Notes: generated by a model from the sequence alone, not told the origin. A DNA stretch of 64,000 nt from CAYWWM01 sp965198025 (GCA_965198025.1 OZ240237.1:1054001-1118000), one strand, 5' to 3'; shown: positions 1-9,309, counted from the first letter of the stretch. A program made the numbers and translations.

Positions 1-387
1 CATTTCCTTCGCGACTACAAAATTCTGGACAATAAGTTCCACGTTGCAGGCAACTCAAACGGCGGCTTGAGCTCGTTCTATATCGGGGCGAGCCACGCTC
101 CGTATTTCTGGTCGGTCACCGGGCTGCCCGGATACATTTTCAACCCCACCCCCGAACAGCTACGCTCTCTCTCGACGGTGTGCCTCCACATGTATGTTGG
201 AGAGCGGGACGCTCCGTGGCGGGCCGCTATGGAATCCCAGGCCCAGCAGTTTGCCGCGCGCGGCATGGCTATTGACATCTCGGTCGAGCCGGGCCAAGGG
301 CACGGCATCCGCACGCTTGCCGGCGAAGGCGCCAAGCGGCTTTTTGATCAGTTTGAGAAGGATCGCCGGGGCTGCCCGTCGCAGTAG
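1..387 (+). CDS. alpha/beta hydrolase, C-terminal part (5' end outside window)
   Basis: The reading frame is open from base 1 to a TAG at 385, so this is the last 128 residues of a longer protein. It shows the nucleophile elbow G-N-S-N-G-G (Ser19 of the visible part), an acidic residue in GERDAP (Asp70) and a late His in GQGHG (His101). Their order and spacing fit the Ser-Asp-His triad of alpha/beta hydrolases of the esterase / dienelactone hydrolase type. Substrate cannot be told. The internal TTG at 67 could be scored as a start, but it lies after the nucleophile, so the true start is upstream of the window. Confidence 0.7.
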   Translation, partial: HFLRDYKILDNKFHVAGNSNGGLSSFYIGASHAPYFWSVTGLPGYIFNPTPEQLRSLSTVCLHMYVGERDAPWRAAMESQAQQFAARGMAIDISVEPGQGHGIRTLAGEGAKRLFDQFEKDRRGCPSQ

Positions 388-400
388 AGCGGCGCTGGTC

Positions 401-438
401 AATCGCCCTGTCGTGACCGTTTCCGGGGCAGGGCGATT
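401..438 (+). terminator. possible terminator hairpin after the hydrolase
   Basis: Perfect 10-base inverted repeat AATCGCCCTG (401-410) and CAGGGCGATT (429-438) with an 18-base loop, 14 bases after the hydrolase stop. No T-run follows, so it could be a weak terminator or an mRNA 3'-end stabiliser. The rest of 439-804 shows no convincing gene. Confidence 0.4.
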
Positions 439-804
439 TGCTCGCCGGAACGAAGCGTCGAATGGAGCAGTACCTTTATCGTTTATCGTTGTAATTGCTC
501 CTGTTTGGCCATCTTCGCCCGTGAGCAAAGGGATACGGGCCGGAAGCGCTGAAATCGTAAAATCATGCACTTGTTTCGACGTTGCCTTGCGTTGAGCGCC
601 ATACTCCTCTTCTCAAACCTGCCCGGTACACAGACGCTGAATAATTTATCATGAGGCTGCCAACTTCAAGGTACAGTCTGGACGTTCATCCGCGCAGCGA
701 GTGGCTGCGCCATGCACTCTCTTGTTGTATCCTGTTAATCTGGAGATGAGCATGACCCAGGGGATAGACACTGGCTACCAAGAGCCTCACCAAAGGTGGA
801 ACCC

Positions 805-3324
805 ATGAAAGGTTTCACTCTGGCAGCCCGCGTCTTCATTGCACTGGCGGGACTGCTGTCGGTCGCAATCCTGACAACCTCAGCGACCCTGCTCTACAAT
901 TCGGCGACGGCGTTGCGCGACGAAGCTGAAATCGCCGCCGTAAATTTGGCAGAGTTGATTTCGGAACAATATGCCGAAATGGGCGAGATCTCGCTGGCCA
1001 ATGTCGCGCGGACGTTGGATGCCACGCTCGACGATCCAATGACGGCCCAGGCGCGCATCGTCGCCCACATGGTCGAGGCTGCGGAAGCCGCCGGATACGA
1101 CCCGCCCCGCATCATCGAAATCCTGCAAGCCATCGTCCGGGATACGGTGGTCGACGAGTTCTGGATCACCGACGATCAAGCCTACGCCTATCTCACCAAC
1201 GTCCGTGATGCAAACAACGCTCTAGTGCCTTTCCAATTCGATCCTGATCCTGCGGTGCAGCCGCAGGCGTCCAAGTTCTACACCTTGCTGACGGCCCCCC
1301 TCGACGGCGTTGAGTTCATCACGCAGCCGGCGCAGGTGCGGGAGATCGACCAACAGGTTTTCAAGTACGTCGGCGTTGGCGGCGTCGACCAGCCGCGGAT
1401 CGTGCAAGTCGGGGATGCGCTGGTGTTCGGCGATCAAGAGCTGCTGAGGAATGTCTATGCCTCGCAGCGGCCCGATGTCTCGGCCGTGATCGAAGGCATC
1501 CTGGGCCAACACATGACCGTGCAGACCACGATTCTGGATTACTTCGTGTCTTCCGCTGAAGCCGCCGGGTGGACGAGCAGCGAGATCAACCAACGGCTAC
1601 AACGCATCGTCGGCACCACCACCATCGGGGAGATTCGCATCATCGACCCCCGCGGCGGCACGATCTACTCCAACATTCCGTCCGGCGAAGCAGGCCAAGC
1701 CCTGGCCGACACGCCGCACTTCGAAGACCTCGGCGCCCTGCTGGAGGGATCAGAGACGATCGTCGAGCATCCGACATCACCACGCGCCTCCGACGGCACC
1801 ATCTACAAGTACGTCACCATGGCCAGCCGGAATTCCTCACGCCTGATCCAGGTGGGCGTGCCGATTGAAAGCAGCGCGGGCAATCTGCTCTACTCGGTCT
1901 ACCAGCAGCAGGCCGACATCCTGGTCCGCAACCGAAACCTCCAAGCGCTCTGGATTATCAATCTTGAGGGCGAGCTAGCCGCAGCCGCGCCGCGCCAGGA
2001 GACGCAGACCGGTGACGAGACCGTGGACACGGCGGGTATTTTCGAACGCCGCGGCGAACAGGTCGTGGAAGATGCAATGGCTCAGGGACAAGCCGTCAGC
2101 ACGGCGAGCTTGAGCTTGTTCTCGCCCGAAGACCGGGGCATCGTGGTCGCCTCCCCGATCGTCAACACCGGCGGCATCCTGATCGGTGGCCTGGCCGTTG
2201 CCGTCAGCCTGGACGACATCGCGTTCGCAGTGCGCGGGGAAGCACGCAACACCGCCCTGATCGCGTTTGTGCTGCTGGGGCTGACAGCGGTGGCGGCGGG
2301 CTTCGGCACGCGGTTGCTGACGCATCCGATCGAAGTCATCGCCAACGCCGCCCGACAGGTGGAATCAGGAAAAGAACCCGAACCTAGTGCCATGGAGCCG
2401 GTGATGCAGCGGTCCGACGAGATCGGCAGCCTGGCGCGTGTCTTCAGTGACATGGCGGTCCAGGTCTTCAACCGTGAGGAACAGCTGGAGACGCTGGTTT
2501 CGGAAAGGACCAAGGAATTACAACTGAGCAACCAGCAACTTCAGATAGCGTACGAAGCCATGGAAGAGGATCTGGCTACGGCCAAGGTTGTCCAGCAGGC
2601 CCTGGTGCGGGAAGGGGGCGCCGAGATAGGCCCTTTCACGGCTTACTCGCGGATGACACCCGCGAAACACGTGGGCGGCGATTTCGTTGATGTCGTGGGG
2701 CCGTCTGAGGGGTTGGCGTTTTTCGTGGTCGGCGATGTCTCGGGCAAGGGTGTGACCGCCGCCTTGTTCATGGCGGCGGCCCAGTCGGCAGTCAAGTCCG
2801 CCTTCCTCAGGCGCGCTGATATCACCACAATAGACAGCGTGATCACCGCCATTGCCCAGGATACGAACCGCCGTCTGTGCAGCCAGAATCCGATGAGCAT
2901 GTTCGTCACCTGCATGCTCGCCGTGGTCGACCTCGAAACCAGCACGATCGACTACGTATGCGCCGGGCATGACCCCGCGTTTCTGATAGGCTCCAAGGGC
3001 TCGAGGCGTGCCCTTCCCCTGACGGGGGGACTCGCGATGGGCTTGCTGGAGGACTGCGAATACTCGAGCGGACATGTAATCCTGCAGCCAGGAGAAACGC
3101 TGTTTCTGTATACTGACGGCCTCACCGACGCTACGAATCGCAACGGCAACCTGTTTGGCAAGGAGCGGCTGGAGGCCGCGCTGGACGATTCTTCCCGGCG
3201 ATCGCCGGAGGAGATCGTAAACCACGTCTGGAATCAGATCGGGAATTTCTCGGCAGCCACTGAGGCCGCTGACGACATGACCTGCCTCGTTTTGCGGCGC
3301 CGAATGAGCTTTTTGGAGGCGTGA
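805..3324 (+). CDS. membrane sensor SpoIIE/PP2C-type serine phosphatase (RsbU-like)
   Basis: 839-residue membrane phosphatase expected to dephosphorylate a phospho-STAS anti-sigma antagonist in response to an extracytoplasmic signal. Order seen: TM1 (about 5-28), a long periplasmic sensor region of about 450 residues with two similar halves, TM2 (about 484-506), HAMP (about 505-560), a coiled coil, and a SpoIIE/PP2C domain (about 609-835). Metal-binding aspartates appear in GGDFVD (Asp626), GDVSGKG (Asp644), TDGLTD (Asp771) and ADDMT (Asp823). The ATG at 805 is chosen over the GTG at 796 because AAGGTGGA lies just before it. A STAS protein follows at 4448. The last 230 bases and about 40 bases of 3' flank are repeated in decayed form near 14.8-15.0 kb. 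Confidence 0.9.
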   Translation: MKGFTLAARVFIALAGLLSVAILTTSATLLYNSATALRDEAEIAAVNLAELISEQYAEMGEISLANVARTLDATLDDPMTAQARIVAHMVEAAEAAGYDPPRIIEILQAIVRDTVVDEFWITDDQAYAYLTNVRDANNALVPFQFDPDPAVQPQASKFYTLLTAPLDGVEFITQPAQVREIDQQVFKYVGVGGVDQPRIVQVGDALVFGDQELLRNVYASQRPDVSAVIEGILGQHMTVQTTILDYFVSSAEAAGWTSSEINQRLQRIVGTTTIGEIRIIDPRGGTIYSNIPSGEAGQALADTPHFEDLGALLEGSETIVEHPTSPRASDGTIYKYVTMASRNSSRLIQVGVPIESSAGNLLYSVYQQQADILVRNRNLQALWIINLEGELAAAAPRQETQTGDETVDTAGIFERRGEQVVEDAMAQGQAVSTASLSLFSPEDRGIVVASPIVNTGGILIGGLAVAVSLDDIAFAVRGEARNTALIAFVLLGLTAVAAGFGTRLLTHPIEVIANAARQVESGKEPEPSAMEPVMQRSDEIGSLARVFSDMAVQVFNREEQLETLVSERTKELQLSNQQLQIAYEAMEEDLATAKVVQQALVREGGAEIGPFTAYSRMTPAKHVGGDFVDVVGPSEGLAFFVVGDVSGKGVTAALFMAAAQSAVKSAFLRRADITTIDSVITAIAQDTNRRLCSQNPMSMFVTCMLAVVDLETSTIDYVCAGHDPAFLIGSKGSRRALPLTGGLAMGLLEDCEYSSGHVILQPGETLFLYTDGLTDATNRNGNLFGKERLEAALDDSSRRSPEEIVNHVWNQIGNFSAATEAADDMTCLVLRRRMSFLEA

Positions 3325-3399
3325 AGGCCGCTTCCACGAGTGATCACATGCAGGCTAAAATGGAGGTTGCATCAGGGCTTGAATCGTGCAGCGTGGACA

Positions 3400-4218
3400 A
3401 TGACGGAGGCGAAGAAAGCACACTCCGTGACCGCACACCCCCATTTGCCGAGCCTGCTGCGATGCGTCCTGGGCACATGCCTGGTGCTGGCGTCCGCCTC
3501 GGTGGCAGCCGCACAGGCCGAATTCCACTACCAGTACGGCAAGCTCACGAACCCATTTTCGGGTGCAAAGGAATCCACTTCCATCCTCACGGTTCAGCAT
3601 GCGACAAGTTGGCGCTTGGGGGACAGCTTCTTTTTTGTTGACTTCCTCGACGACGGCGGTCATGACGGCTTCAATGACAAGGACCTCTATGGCGAGTGGT
3701 ATCCAACCCTGAGCTTCAGCAGGCTTTCGGGTTCGCAGTTCCAACTGGGGCCAATCCGCGACATCGCGTTCATCGGCGGCATCAACATCGACTCCGACGC
3801 CGACTTCTTCAAGTACCTGCCCGGCGTGCGGATATCCTGGCAGGCGCCCGGCTTCGCGTTCCTCAACACGGACTGGACGGCCTTCATCGACGCCAACAGC
3901 GGCGTCGAAGGGGGCGGCGCTCCCCGGACCAGCAACAGCTTCATGTTCGATGTCAGTTGGGCGGCCCCGTTTCAGATCGAAAGCCAAGCATTCTTGTTTG
4001 GCGGTCATGCCGAGTACATCGGCGAAACGACCGACGAGTTCGGCAATCAGGGCAAGGGCTGGATTCTCGCGCAGCCCCAACTCACCTGGGACTTGGGCGC
4101 AGTGTTTGGAGCGGCGGATCAATTGCTGGTGGGCGTGGAGTACCAATACTGGCGTAACAAGCTGGGCGCGGACGAAGATGACAACGTCCCGCAACTGCTG
4201 GTGATCTGGCGGTTCTAG
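3400..4218 (+). CDS. Tsx-like outer membrane channel protein
   Basis: 272 residues. The N-terminus is a signal peptide with a hydrophobic core (LLRCVLGTCLVLASASVAAA) and a cleavage site near AAAQA. The mature part alternates aromatic and polar residues and ends in Phe (VIWRF), as outer membrane beta-barrels do. The motif W-x-L-G-D-x-F-F-F-V-D-F matches the start of the Tsx/OmpK nucleoside-channel family, whose members pass nucleosides or small solutes. The ATG at 3400 is preferred; an in-frame GTG at 3340 would add 20 residues before the signal peptide. It sits between the phosphatase and the STAS gene, where other such loci carry a kinase/anti-sigma gene. Substrate is unknown. Confidence 0.65.
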   Translation: MTEAKKAHSVTAHPHLPSLLRCVLGTCLVLASASVAAAQAEFHYQYGKLTNPFSGAKESTSILTVQHATSWRLGDSFFFVDFLDDGGHDGFNDKDLYGEWYPTLSFSRLSGSQFQLGPIRDIAFIGGINIDSDADFFKYLPGVRISWQAPGFAFLNTDWTAFIDANSGVEGGGAPRTSNSFMFDVSWAAPFQIESQAFLFGGHAEYIGETTDEFGNQGKGWILAQPQLTWDLGAVFGAADQLLVGVEYQYWRNKLGADEDDNVPQLLVIWRF

Positions 4219-4447
4219 CCCCGCTGCGTTCGACCGCCCATGCATCCCGTCTGAGCTGCGTTGCTCCTCGGTCACATATGCCCAATATGCTCCCTCGTCA
4301 CGCCTTGTCAGCCAGACGCCTGACCGGTCTCGGCGCGACGCGGGGTTTCACCACGGAGTGCCGGCCGAATCCCTGCAGCAAGGTTCCGGACCGGTGGACA
4401 TGCCATGCGGTGAAGCCCTGCGGCACACCCACCGCCTGGTGAAACCC

Positions 4448-4789
4448 ATGACTATCGAAGTTGCGGAAGAACGACATCATGGGGTGCTCGTGCTGCTCCC
4501 TGTCGGACGCCTGGACAGCGGAAACGCCGGCGCGTTCGAATCAATCGTCATGAAGCACATCAACAGCGGCGAACGGCGCTTGATCATCGATTTCAGCCGG
4601 CTCGACTTCATCAGCAGCGCCGGGCTGCGGGTGGCCCTGCTCGCGACCCGCGCGCTTCGGGCGAGTCATGGACGGATCGTGCTGTGCGCGATGAGGAGAC
4701 ACATCGAGGAAGTCTTCCGAATCAGTGGTTTCGATCGGATCATCGCAATCAAGGATTCGCGCCAAGCCGCTCTGGACGCTTTAGCCTGA
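4448..4789 (+). CDS. STAS-domain anti-anti-sigma factor (SpoIIAA/RsbV-like)
   Basis: 113-residue single STAS domain, probably the phospho-switch protein acted on by the phosphatase encoded upstream. The segment DFSRLDFISSAGLR aligns with the SpoIIAA phosphorylation loop, with Ser57 as the likely phosphorylated residue. The ATG at 4448 gives the full-length domain and the same length as its paralogue at 15540; by hand count about 75 of 113 residues are identical between the two. Unphosphorylated STAS proteins of this kind bind an HPK-type anti-sigma factor and free the sigma factor. No such factor lies in this copy of the locus; the only one in the window is at 15067. Confidence 0.9.
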   Translation: MTIEVAEERHHGVLVLLPVGRLDSGNAGAFESIVMKHINSGERRLIIDFSRLDFISSAGLRVALLATRALRASHGRIVLCAMRRHIEEVFRISGFDRIIAIKDSRQAALDALA

Positions 4790-4800
4790 ACCGCCACACG

Positions 4801-4825
4801 GACCCGGCATCGAGACGCCGGGGTC
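4801..4825. terminator. shared hairpin between convergent genes
   Basis: GACCCGGC and GCCGGGGTC form a G+C-rich stem (one bulged base) around an 8-base loop in the 52-base gap between the STAS gene and the convergent LOG gene. This is a typical place for a bidirectional terminator. No strong T-run on either side. Confidence 0.45.
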
Positions 4826-4841
4826 GCTCGCTATTCGGACT

Positions 4842-5432
4842 TCAACGCCGGTAGGACCGCAACGCCCGGCCCAGGGCAGCCTCTTTCCTGGCCCAGACCG
4901 TTTGGATGATCTGCAACGCTGCTTCGGCGGTCGGCGCCTGCACGGCGAGATCGCGATTCTGCTGCTTCAGCAATCCCTCGGCAACCGCATGGTCCAGAAA
5001 CTTGAACAGGTCGTCGTAGTAGCCGTCGCTGTTCAGCAGGATGCACGGCTTCTCATGCAGCTCGATTTGCGCCCAGGTGAGCGCTTCGAATATCTCCTCG
5101 ATCGTCCCGAAGCCTCCGGGCAAGGCCAGCGACGCGTCCGACAGCGACTGCATCTTGTGCTTCCGCTCATGCATGGTGTCGACCACGTACAACTGGCTCA
5201 GGCCCTCGTGGGCGACGTCCTGATACTGCAGATGTCGTGGGATGACACCCGTAACGTGGCCACGGTGCGCGAGGACGGCGTCGGCCAGCACGCCCATCAG
5301 CCCGACCCGCGCGCCGCCGTATACCAGACCGATCCCATCCCGGGCCATCAGATGGCCCAGGGTCTCGGCCTGCCGGACATGCGCCTTCCGGTGTCCGGTG
5401 TTCCCACCTAAGAAGACACAGATGTGCTTCAT
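4842..5432 (-). CDS. LOG family (TIGR00730) nucleoside-5'-monophosphate phosphoribohydrolase-like protein
   Basis: 196 residues with a Rossmann-like fold starting KHICVFLGGNTG and the family signature PGGFGTxxE (LPGGFGTIEEIFEAL). LOG enzymes cleave the N-glycosidic bond of nucleotide monophosphates, including cytokinin riboside monophosphates; bacterial members often have a broader or unknown role. The ATG at 5432 is preferred because it matches where the family begins and has AAAGGT just upstream. An ATG at 5501 would add 23 charged residues not typical of the family. It converges on the STAS gene. Confidence 0.85.
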   Translation of the reverse strand: MKHICVFLGGNTGHRKAHVRQAETLGHLMARDGIGLVYGGARVGLMGVLADAVLAHRGHVTGVIPRHLQYQDVAHEGLSQLYVVDTMHERKHKMQSLSDASLALPGGFGTIEEIFEALTWAQIELHEKPCILLNSDGYYDDLFKFLDHAVAEGLLKQQNRDLAVQAPTAEAALQIIQTVWARKEAALGRALRSYRR

Positions 5433-6007
5433 ACCTTTGGGACGGGGTGATTTGACGCTGCGTTCGGAGTCGTCTCTGTTCGATGATCTCGTGCTTGGCA
5501 TTTAAATCCGCATCCCCATCCACCGCATTCTATATCGGACCTCTCGGCTCGACCGCCGGACCCGCGCCTCCAACGTCTGATGATGTGAGACTCCATCCTA
5601 ACGTTTCTCCAAAAATTGGGCCACTCCGAGCTTAAAAAAATCGGTTCCGGCCTTCCGTTTTGGTCCGACAGGTGTTCGAGGGTCCACCGTATTGTGGGGT
5701 AAGTCCCCTTCGTCGTGGCTGCAGGAAAGTAGGAATGTCGTCGGACTTCTCCTTGGACTATGGCGTGTTAACACTCCGGTATAGCATTGACGATGAGTGC
5801 GGGCAGGTGGGGCGCAATGACGACCGCCTACACGAACCAATTGGTCCTGAAATTTCGGGCTAATCCCTTAAACTTGCCCGTTGCAAATATGATACATTAA
5901 GTCCGCATTTCCATTTTGAAAACGCAGCTGCACCCATCTGCCAACATTCCACGTCAATATTGATGCGGGTTTCAGCAACAATAGGAGCGTTGGGAGGCGT
6001 AAACCCA
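5433..6007. other. intergenic stretch with no recognised feature
   Basis: Between the LOG gene and the IS1380 relic. A+T content is higher than in the neighbours around 5600-5960. Only short open frames occur on either strand and none resembles a known family. Confidence 0.5.
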
Positions 6008-6492
6008 ATGGGGGAGAGTGAAAAACAGGCCTTGCAACTGTCCTTCAACCGGTATTTGCGGGTCGGGTTCCAAGGATCGCGGGTGAGTTCCAACGGGGAT
6101 TGGTTCTGGCGCGGGAGTTGGACGAGCGTCTGGGATTCAGCGAACTGATCGACGAGCACCTGAGCGATTCTCGGGCTAACAAGGCGAGGGTTTCCTTCGC
6201 GGATCTGCTGCGGCAGTCGGTGTACAGTCGCCTGGCTGGGTAGGAGGAGGTAAACGATGCCGAGCGGCTGTCGCAGGACCCGCCGTTCCGGCTGATCGGC
6301 TCGGAGAAAGTCTGGGATCGCGGGGCAGCACTGACCTCCCGGTTACAGACGTTCGAGACGAAAATGCTGGCGAAGGAAGAGAACTTCGCGGGTCTGGCAG
6401 GGGGAAACCGCGAACTGATCGGGAAGACGGAAACCACGCCTTGGCACTACCGAGCAGTGCTGGATCTGGACTCGACCGACCCAGTGTTTTAA
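6008..6492 (+). pseudogene. IS1380-family transposase, 5' part, broken
   Basis: The start ATG at 6008 opens with MGESEKQALQLSFNRYLR, then loses one G in the run near 6098, which shifts the frame. The next frame reads GLVLARELDERLGFSELI and DLLRQSVYSRLAG up to a TAG at 6241, then continues as VNDAERLSQDPPFRLIGSEK and ends at a TAA at 6490 after LDLDST. These are characteristic N-terminal stretches of IS1380-type transposases, which normally run to about 450 residues. Only about 160 codons are left, with one frameshift, one stop and no C-terminal half. No inverted repeats were found. The next gene starts 33 bases after the break. Confidence 0.85.
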
Positions 6493-6524
6493 ACTATTCC
6501 GCGCAGGGATGGGGACAGCCGCCA

Positions 6525-7622
6525 ATGATCTTGGTAAACCGGCACACCGAAGCTGGAAGGGCGCCTTTCCGCGCCACAGTGCGCATCACGCCCGTTTCCC
6601 GCGTCGGCCTGTTCGATGTGAGGGGCGGGTTGAGAGAAGAGTTCGGGTCGGACTTCACCCGATATTCTAAAGAGTTCTACATCTCGGACCACACTACGGC
6701 CGGCTATCTGGACCAGCGCCTCGTCGAACTGCTTGAACACGACAGCGCCAACATCCAGGATTACCTTAAGGTATTCCAGAAGCTCTTTCCTCCCGAAGCC
6801 GGCTACGTCCATGACAAGCTCAACCTGCGGACCGAGCTCTCCGACCAACAGCGCGCCGTCGAACCACTCAACGCCGACTCCCACCTCACGTTCATGGGGG
6901 GCGGACTGCGGAACTGCGTGTCGTACGAATTGGGGGGGGACGAGCCGGTGTGGTTCGTGGAGCTGGACGGGGTCCACGCGGGAGGCGCCCGGAGCCGGTG
7001 CACGACGGTGATCGCATACAACGGCGAGGAGGACGTCGCCCGGATGCAGGTGCAGGTGGCGTCGTCGCCGCACCCCATCGACGCCCAGAACCTGCGTGAC
7101 CCACGTCTCGGCTTCATCAGCCAGCTACAGACGCTGGCGCGGGAACACCAGGTGTCGTTCGGCCGTTTCGACGTCTCCCTCCTCCCGAACGAGCGCCATG
7201 CGGGTCTGACCGTCAACGAGTACGAAACCCTGCTCATGACCCACGACCTTCGGGAAGTGCTGAAAAACCCCCTTCGCTTCATGGCGCGGATAGGCAAGGA
7301 GGCAATTCAGGCCCCCCGGGCCATTCCGGCCAAGGCCCTCAACTACGCGCAGTACGACGCCGTGCAGCTCTTCAACGAGATCGTGGATCGGGTAGGCGTC
7401 CGGCGTTCAGTGGTGGAGTTGCTCGTCAACCGGGCGCTGGCGATTCCGGTGGCCCATTTTCTGCGGATGAAGCGGGAGATCAGCCTGCCGGTTCTGGACC
7501 GTCAGGGCGAAGGGATCGGTGAGATCGGCTGGGGTACCTACCAGAGTCCGATCCTGGTCCAATGGAAGGTTGCCGGCAGTCCGACCCGGGTGCTGGATGT
7601 AAGGCTAGTGCGGTTCGTGTAG
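6525..7622 (+). CDS. YjbQ/UPF0047-like protein with a long C-terminal extension
   Basis: 365 residues. The first half carries YjbQ-type signatures in order: a His-Thr-Thr motif (SDHTTAGYLDQ), a tyrosine-histidine segment (GYVHDKLNL), N-A-D-S-H-L, and an Asp-Gly segment followed by RSR (ELDGVHAGGARSR). YjbQ proteins have weak thiamine-phosphate synthase activity and are only about 140 residues long. The last ~170 residues (after VIAYNGEED) match nothing I recognise. The ATG at 6525 is chosen because the frame upstream lies over the transposase relic. Function is unknown beyond the fold. Confidence 0.55.
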   Translation: MILVNRHTEAGRAPFRATVRITPVSRVGLFDVRGGLREEFGSDFTRYSKEFYISDHTTAGYLDQRLVELLEHDSANIQDYLKVFQKLFPPEAGYVHDKLNLRTELSDQQRAVEPLNADSHLTFMGGGLRNCVSYELGGDEPVWFVELDGVHAGGARSRCTTVIAYNGEEDVARMQVQVASSPHPIDAQNLRDPRLGFISQLQTLAREHQVSFGRFDVSLLPNERHAGLTVNEYETLLMTHDLREVLKNPLRFMARIGKEAIQAPRAIPAKALNYAQYDAVQLFNEIVDRVGVRRSVVELLVNRALAIPVAHFLRMKREISLPVLDRQGEGIGEIGWGTYQSPILVQWKVAGSPTRVLDVRLVRFV

Positions 7623-7875
7623 CGACGGCAACTGCATCAGGCCTCCTCTGTATCTTCTTGCCTCACTGCTAGTTAGCCGATCGCGAAAGCGAATCCTCCA
7701 CCCAAGGCGAGTTGCTGAACTTGTCTATCGCGTGGCGTGATTGCCAGACAGGAAATATCTTGCGGGCTACCCTCGCTTGGAGCCGGTTGCCCGAGGTGAA
7801 AATTGCTTGTGTTCCCTGCCGCAGGCGCTGTATTATGAGAAAGGTAACGTACACCCCATCAGGTTAGGAGAGAAA

Positions 7876-9039
7876 ATGGGAAATGTGCCTTCGGCGTACA
7901 TTGCTGGTTACGAGCAAGCCCGCCTCTATGATCAGGCAGCGGCCGACAACTATATCCGGCACACCACCCTTGGCGATCCTGAATTGGACCCGATTATGGA
8001 GGACCTCTCCTCCATGCCGCCTCAAGACCTGCACCGGTTCATCGAGGCTGGAATAGAGCAGCAGGATGAGGTTCTGCAAAATGCGCCGCAGGCCCTGCGC
8101 GACTTCTTCAAGAATCTTGAGGAGCCTCCCTGGCTCATGTACGAAATCTTTCGTCCAGCGGTTCGCGCCTTCCACGTAAACGTAGACCTCATGCTGACCG
8201 CATTCGTTACGGGGGTGCTGGTGGAAGGCTTTTCGACACTTATCGCCAAGTCTTTCAACATTACCGGGCGAGTGGCGTCCACCAAAAGACGCCTACAGCA
8301 GAATAACCGCCACATGATGGAAATATTTTTCCCCGGCGGCATGCAAAGAAAGGGAGATGGATGGAAGCTGTCCACGCGCATTCGCTTCATCCATAGTCGA
8401 ATCAGGGGTCTGCTGGCGAAATCCGACGATTGGAATTACGAAACTTGGGGTACGCCGGTAAGCGCGGCGCACCTGGGTTTTGCTATTTCCGTCTTTTCCA
8501 AGCGCCTTCTGGAATACTCCTTGTTGGTGGGTGCGAAGTTCAGCAAGGAAGAAAAAAATAGCGTTCTTGCCGTTTGGCGCTACGCCGGCTATCTCATGGG
8601 GATACCTGAAACCATCCTCTATACCGACGGCGCGGATGCGGAAAAAATTTACAAGATCAGCTATATGTGCGAGCCCCCGGCGGATGCCGAATCGATAGCC
8701 GTGGCGAATATGTTGATCCAGGCCATTCCGGCAGTTGCAGATGTGACAGATCCGAGAGAAAGGGACAATTTGGTAGCTTTGGCCTACCGCCTGTCACGAG
8801 CGCTTATAGGAAACAAACTCGCTGACCAGTTTGAGTTTCCGAAGCACACTCTCCTACAAGGACTGCTAACACTGTTCAGTTACCGGATGAAACAACGCAT
8901 ACAGCGAATTCTGAAGAACAGACAGCTAGTTAGATCGGATAATTTTACTCAGCTTCTCCAAATCTCGGTGTACGACGAGGGAGGGCTGAGTTACAAGATG
9001 CCCAACCACGTCTACACATCAAAATCAATCAAATGGTGA
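7876..9039 (+). CDS. DUF2236 (MpaB/latex-clearing-protein-like oxygenase) family protein
   Basis: 387 residues. The segment RIRFIHSRIRGLL followed by DWNYETWGTPVSAAHLGFAI is the core of the DUF2236/MPAB_Lcp family. In latex clearing protein it surrounds the b-type haem and catalytic region, and the conserved His and Arg are present here. Known members cleave polyisoprene or prenyl side chains; most bacterial ones have no known substrate. The ATG at 7876 is preceded by TAGGAGAG and is preferred over a start at 7741 whose extra 45 residues are unlike the family. It is followed by the remains of a second DUF2236 gene. Confidence 0.8.
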   Translation: MGNVPSAYIAGYEQARLYDQAAADNYIRHTTLGDPELDPIMEDLSSMPPQDLHRFIEAGIEQQDEVLQNAPQALRDFFKNLEEPPWLMYEIFRPAVRAFHVNVDLMLTAFVTGVLVEGFSTLIAKSFNITGRVASTKRRLQQNNRHMMEIFFPGGMQRKGDGWKLSTRIRFIHSRIRGLLAKSDDWNYETWGTPVSAAHLGFAISVFSKRLLEYSLLVGAKFSKEEKNSVLAVWRYAGYLMGIPETILYTDGADAEKIYKISYMCEPPADAESIAVANMLIQAIPAVADVTDPRERDNLVALAYRLSRALIGNKLADQFEFPKHTLLQGLLTLFSYRMKQRIQRILKNRQLVRSDNFTQLLQISVYDEGGLSYKMPNHVYTSKSIKW

Positions 9040-9102
9040 AGATGCTTGTACTGGTGGTGCAACCAACTCCGTACGGCAACCGCCTCCGTCCGGTAACAGT
9101 AA

Positions 9103-9309
9103 GCAGAGATTCGGCCATTCCCAGTTCTGCCCTGGCTGCGAGCGCAGGAGCGAGTCAAGCGCAGGATCGGCCGAATCATTCCGATTGTCAGCAAGCTGCA
9201 ACGACGGCGGTCTTTCACACACCTACTCGGCCTCACTGATCTCGGCACGGAGGACATCACTTACAACTTGCCAGACCATGTCCGCTCCGACATGTCGACA
9301 AAGTGGTAA
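9103..9309 (+). pseudogene. 3' remnant of a second DUF2236 gene
   Basis: From about 9121 one frame reads PVLPWLRAQERVKRRIGRI and ends at a TAA at 9307 with DITYNLPDHVRSDMSTKW. The intact gene just upstream ends RMKQRIQRILK and LSYKMPNHVYTSKSIKW. The order and the final Lys-Trp-stop agree, so this is the C-terminal end of a tandem paralogue. Upstream of 9103 the frame is closed by stops. Confidence 0.65.

Noticed and set aside
746..808. 20-codon open frame overlapping the phosphatase start (ATGA)
   Set aside because: No conserved feature; could be a leader but there is no evidence beyond position.
4842..5501. Longer LOG protein starting at 5501
   Set aside because: The extra 23 residues are unlike the family, and the ATG at 5432 has its own ribosome-binding site.
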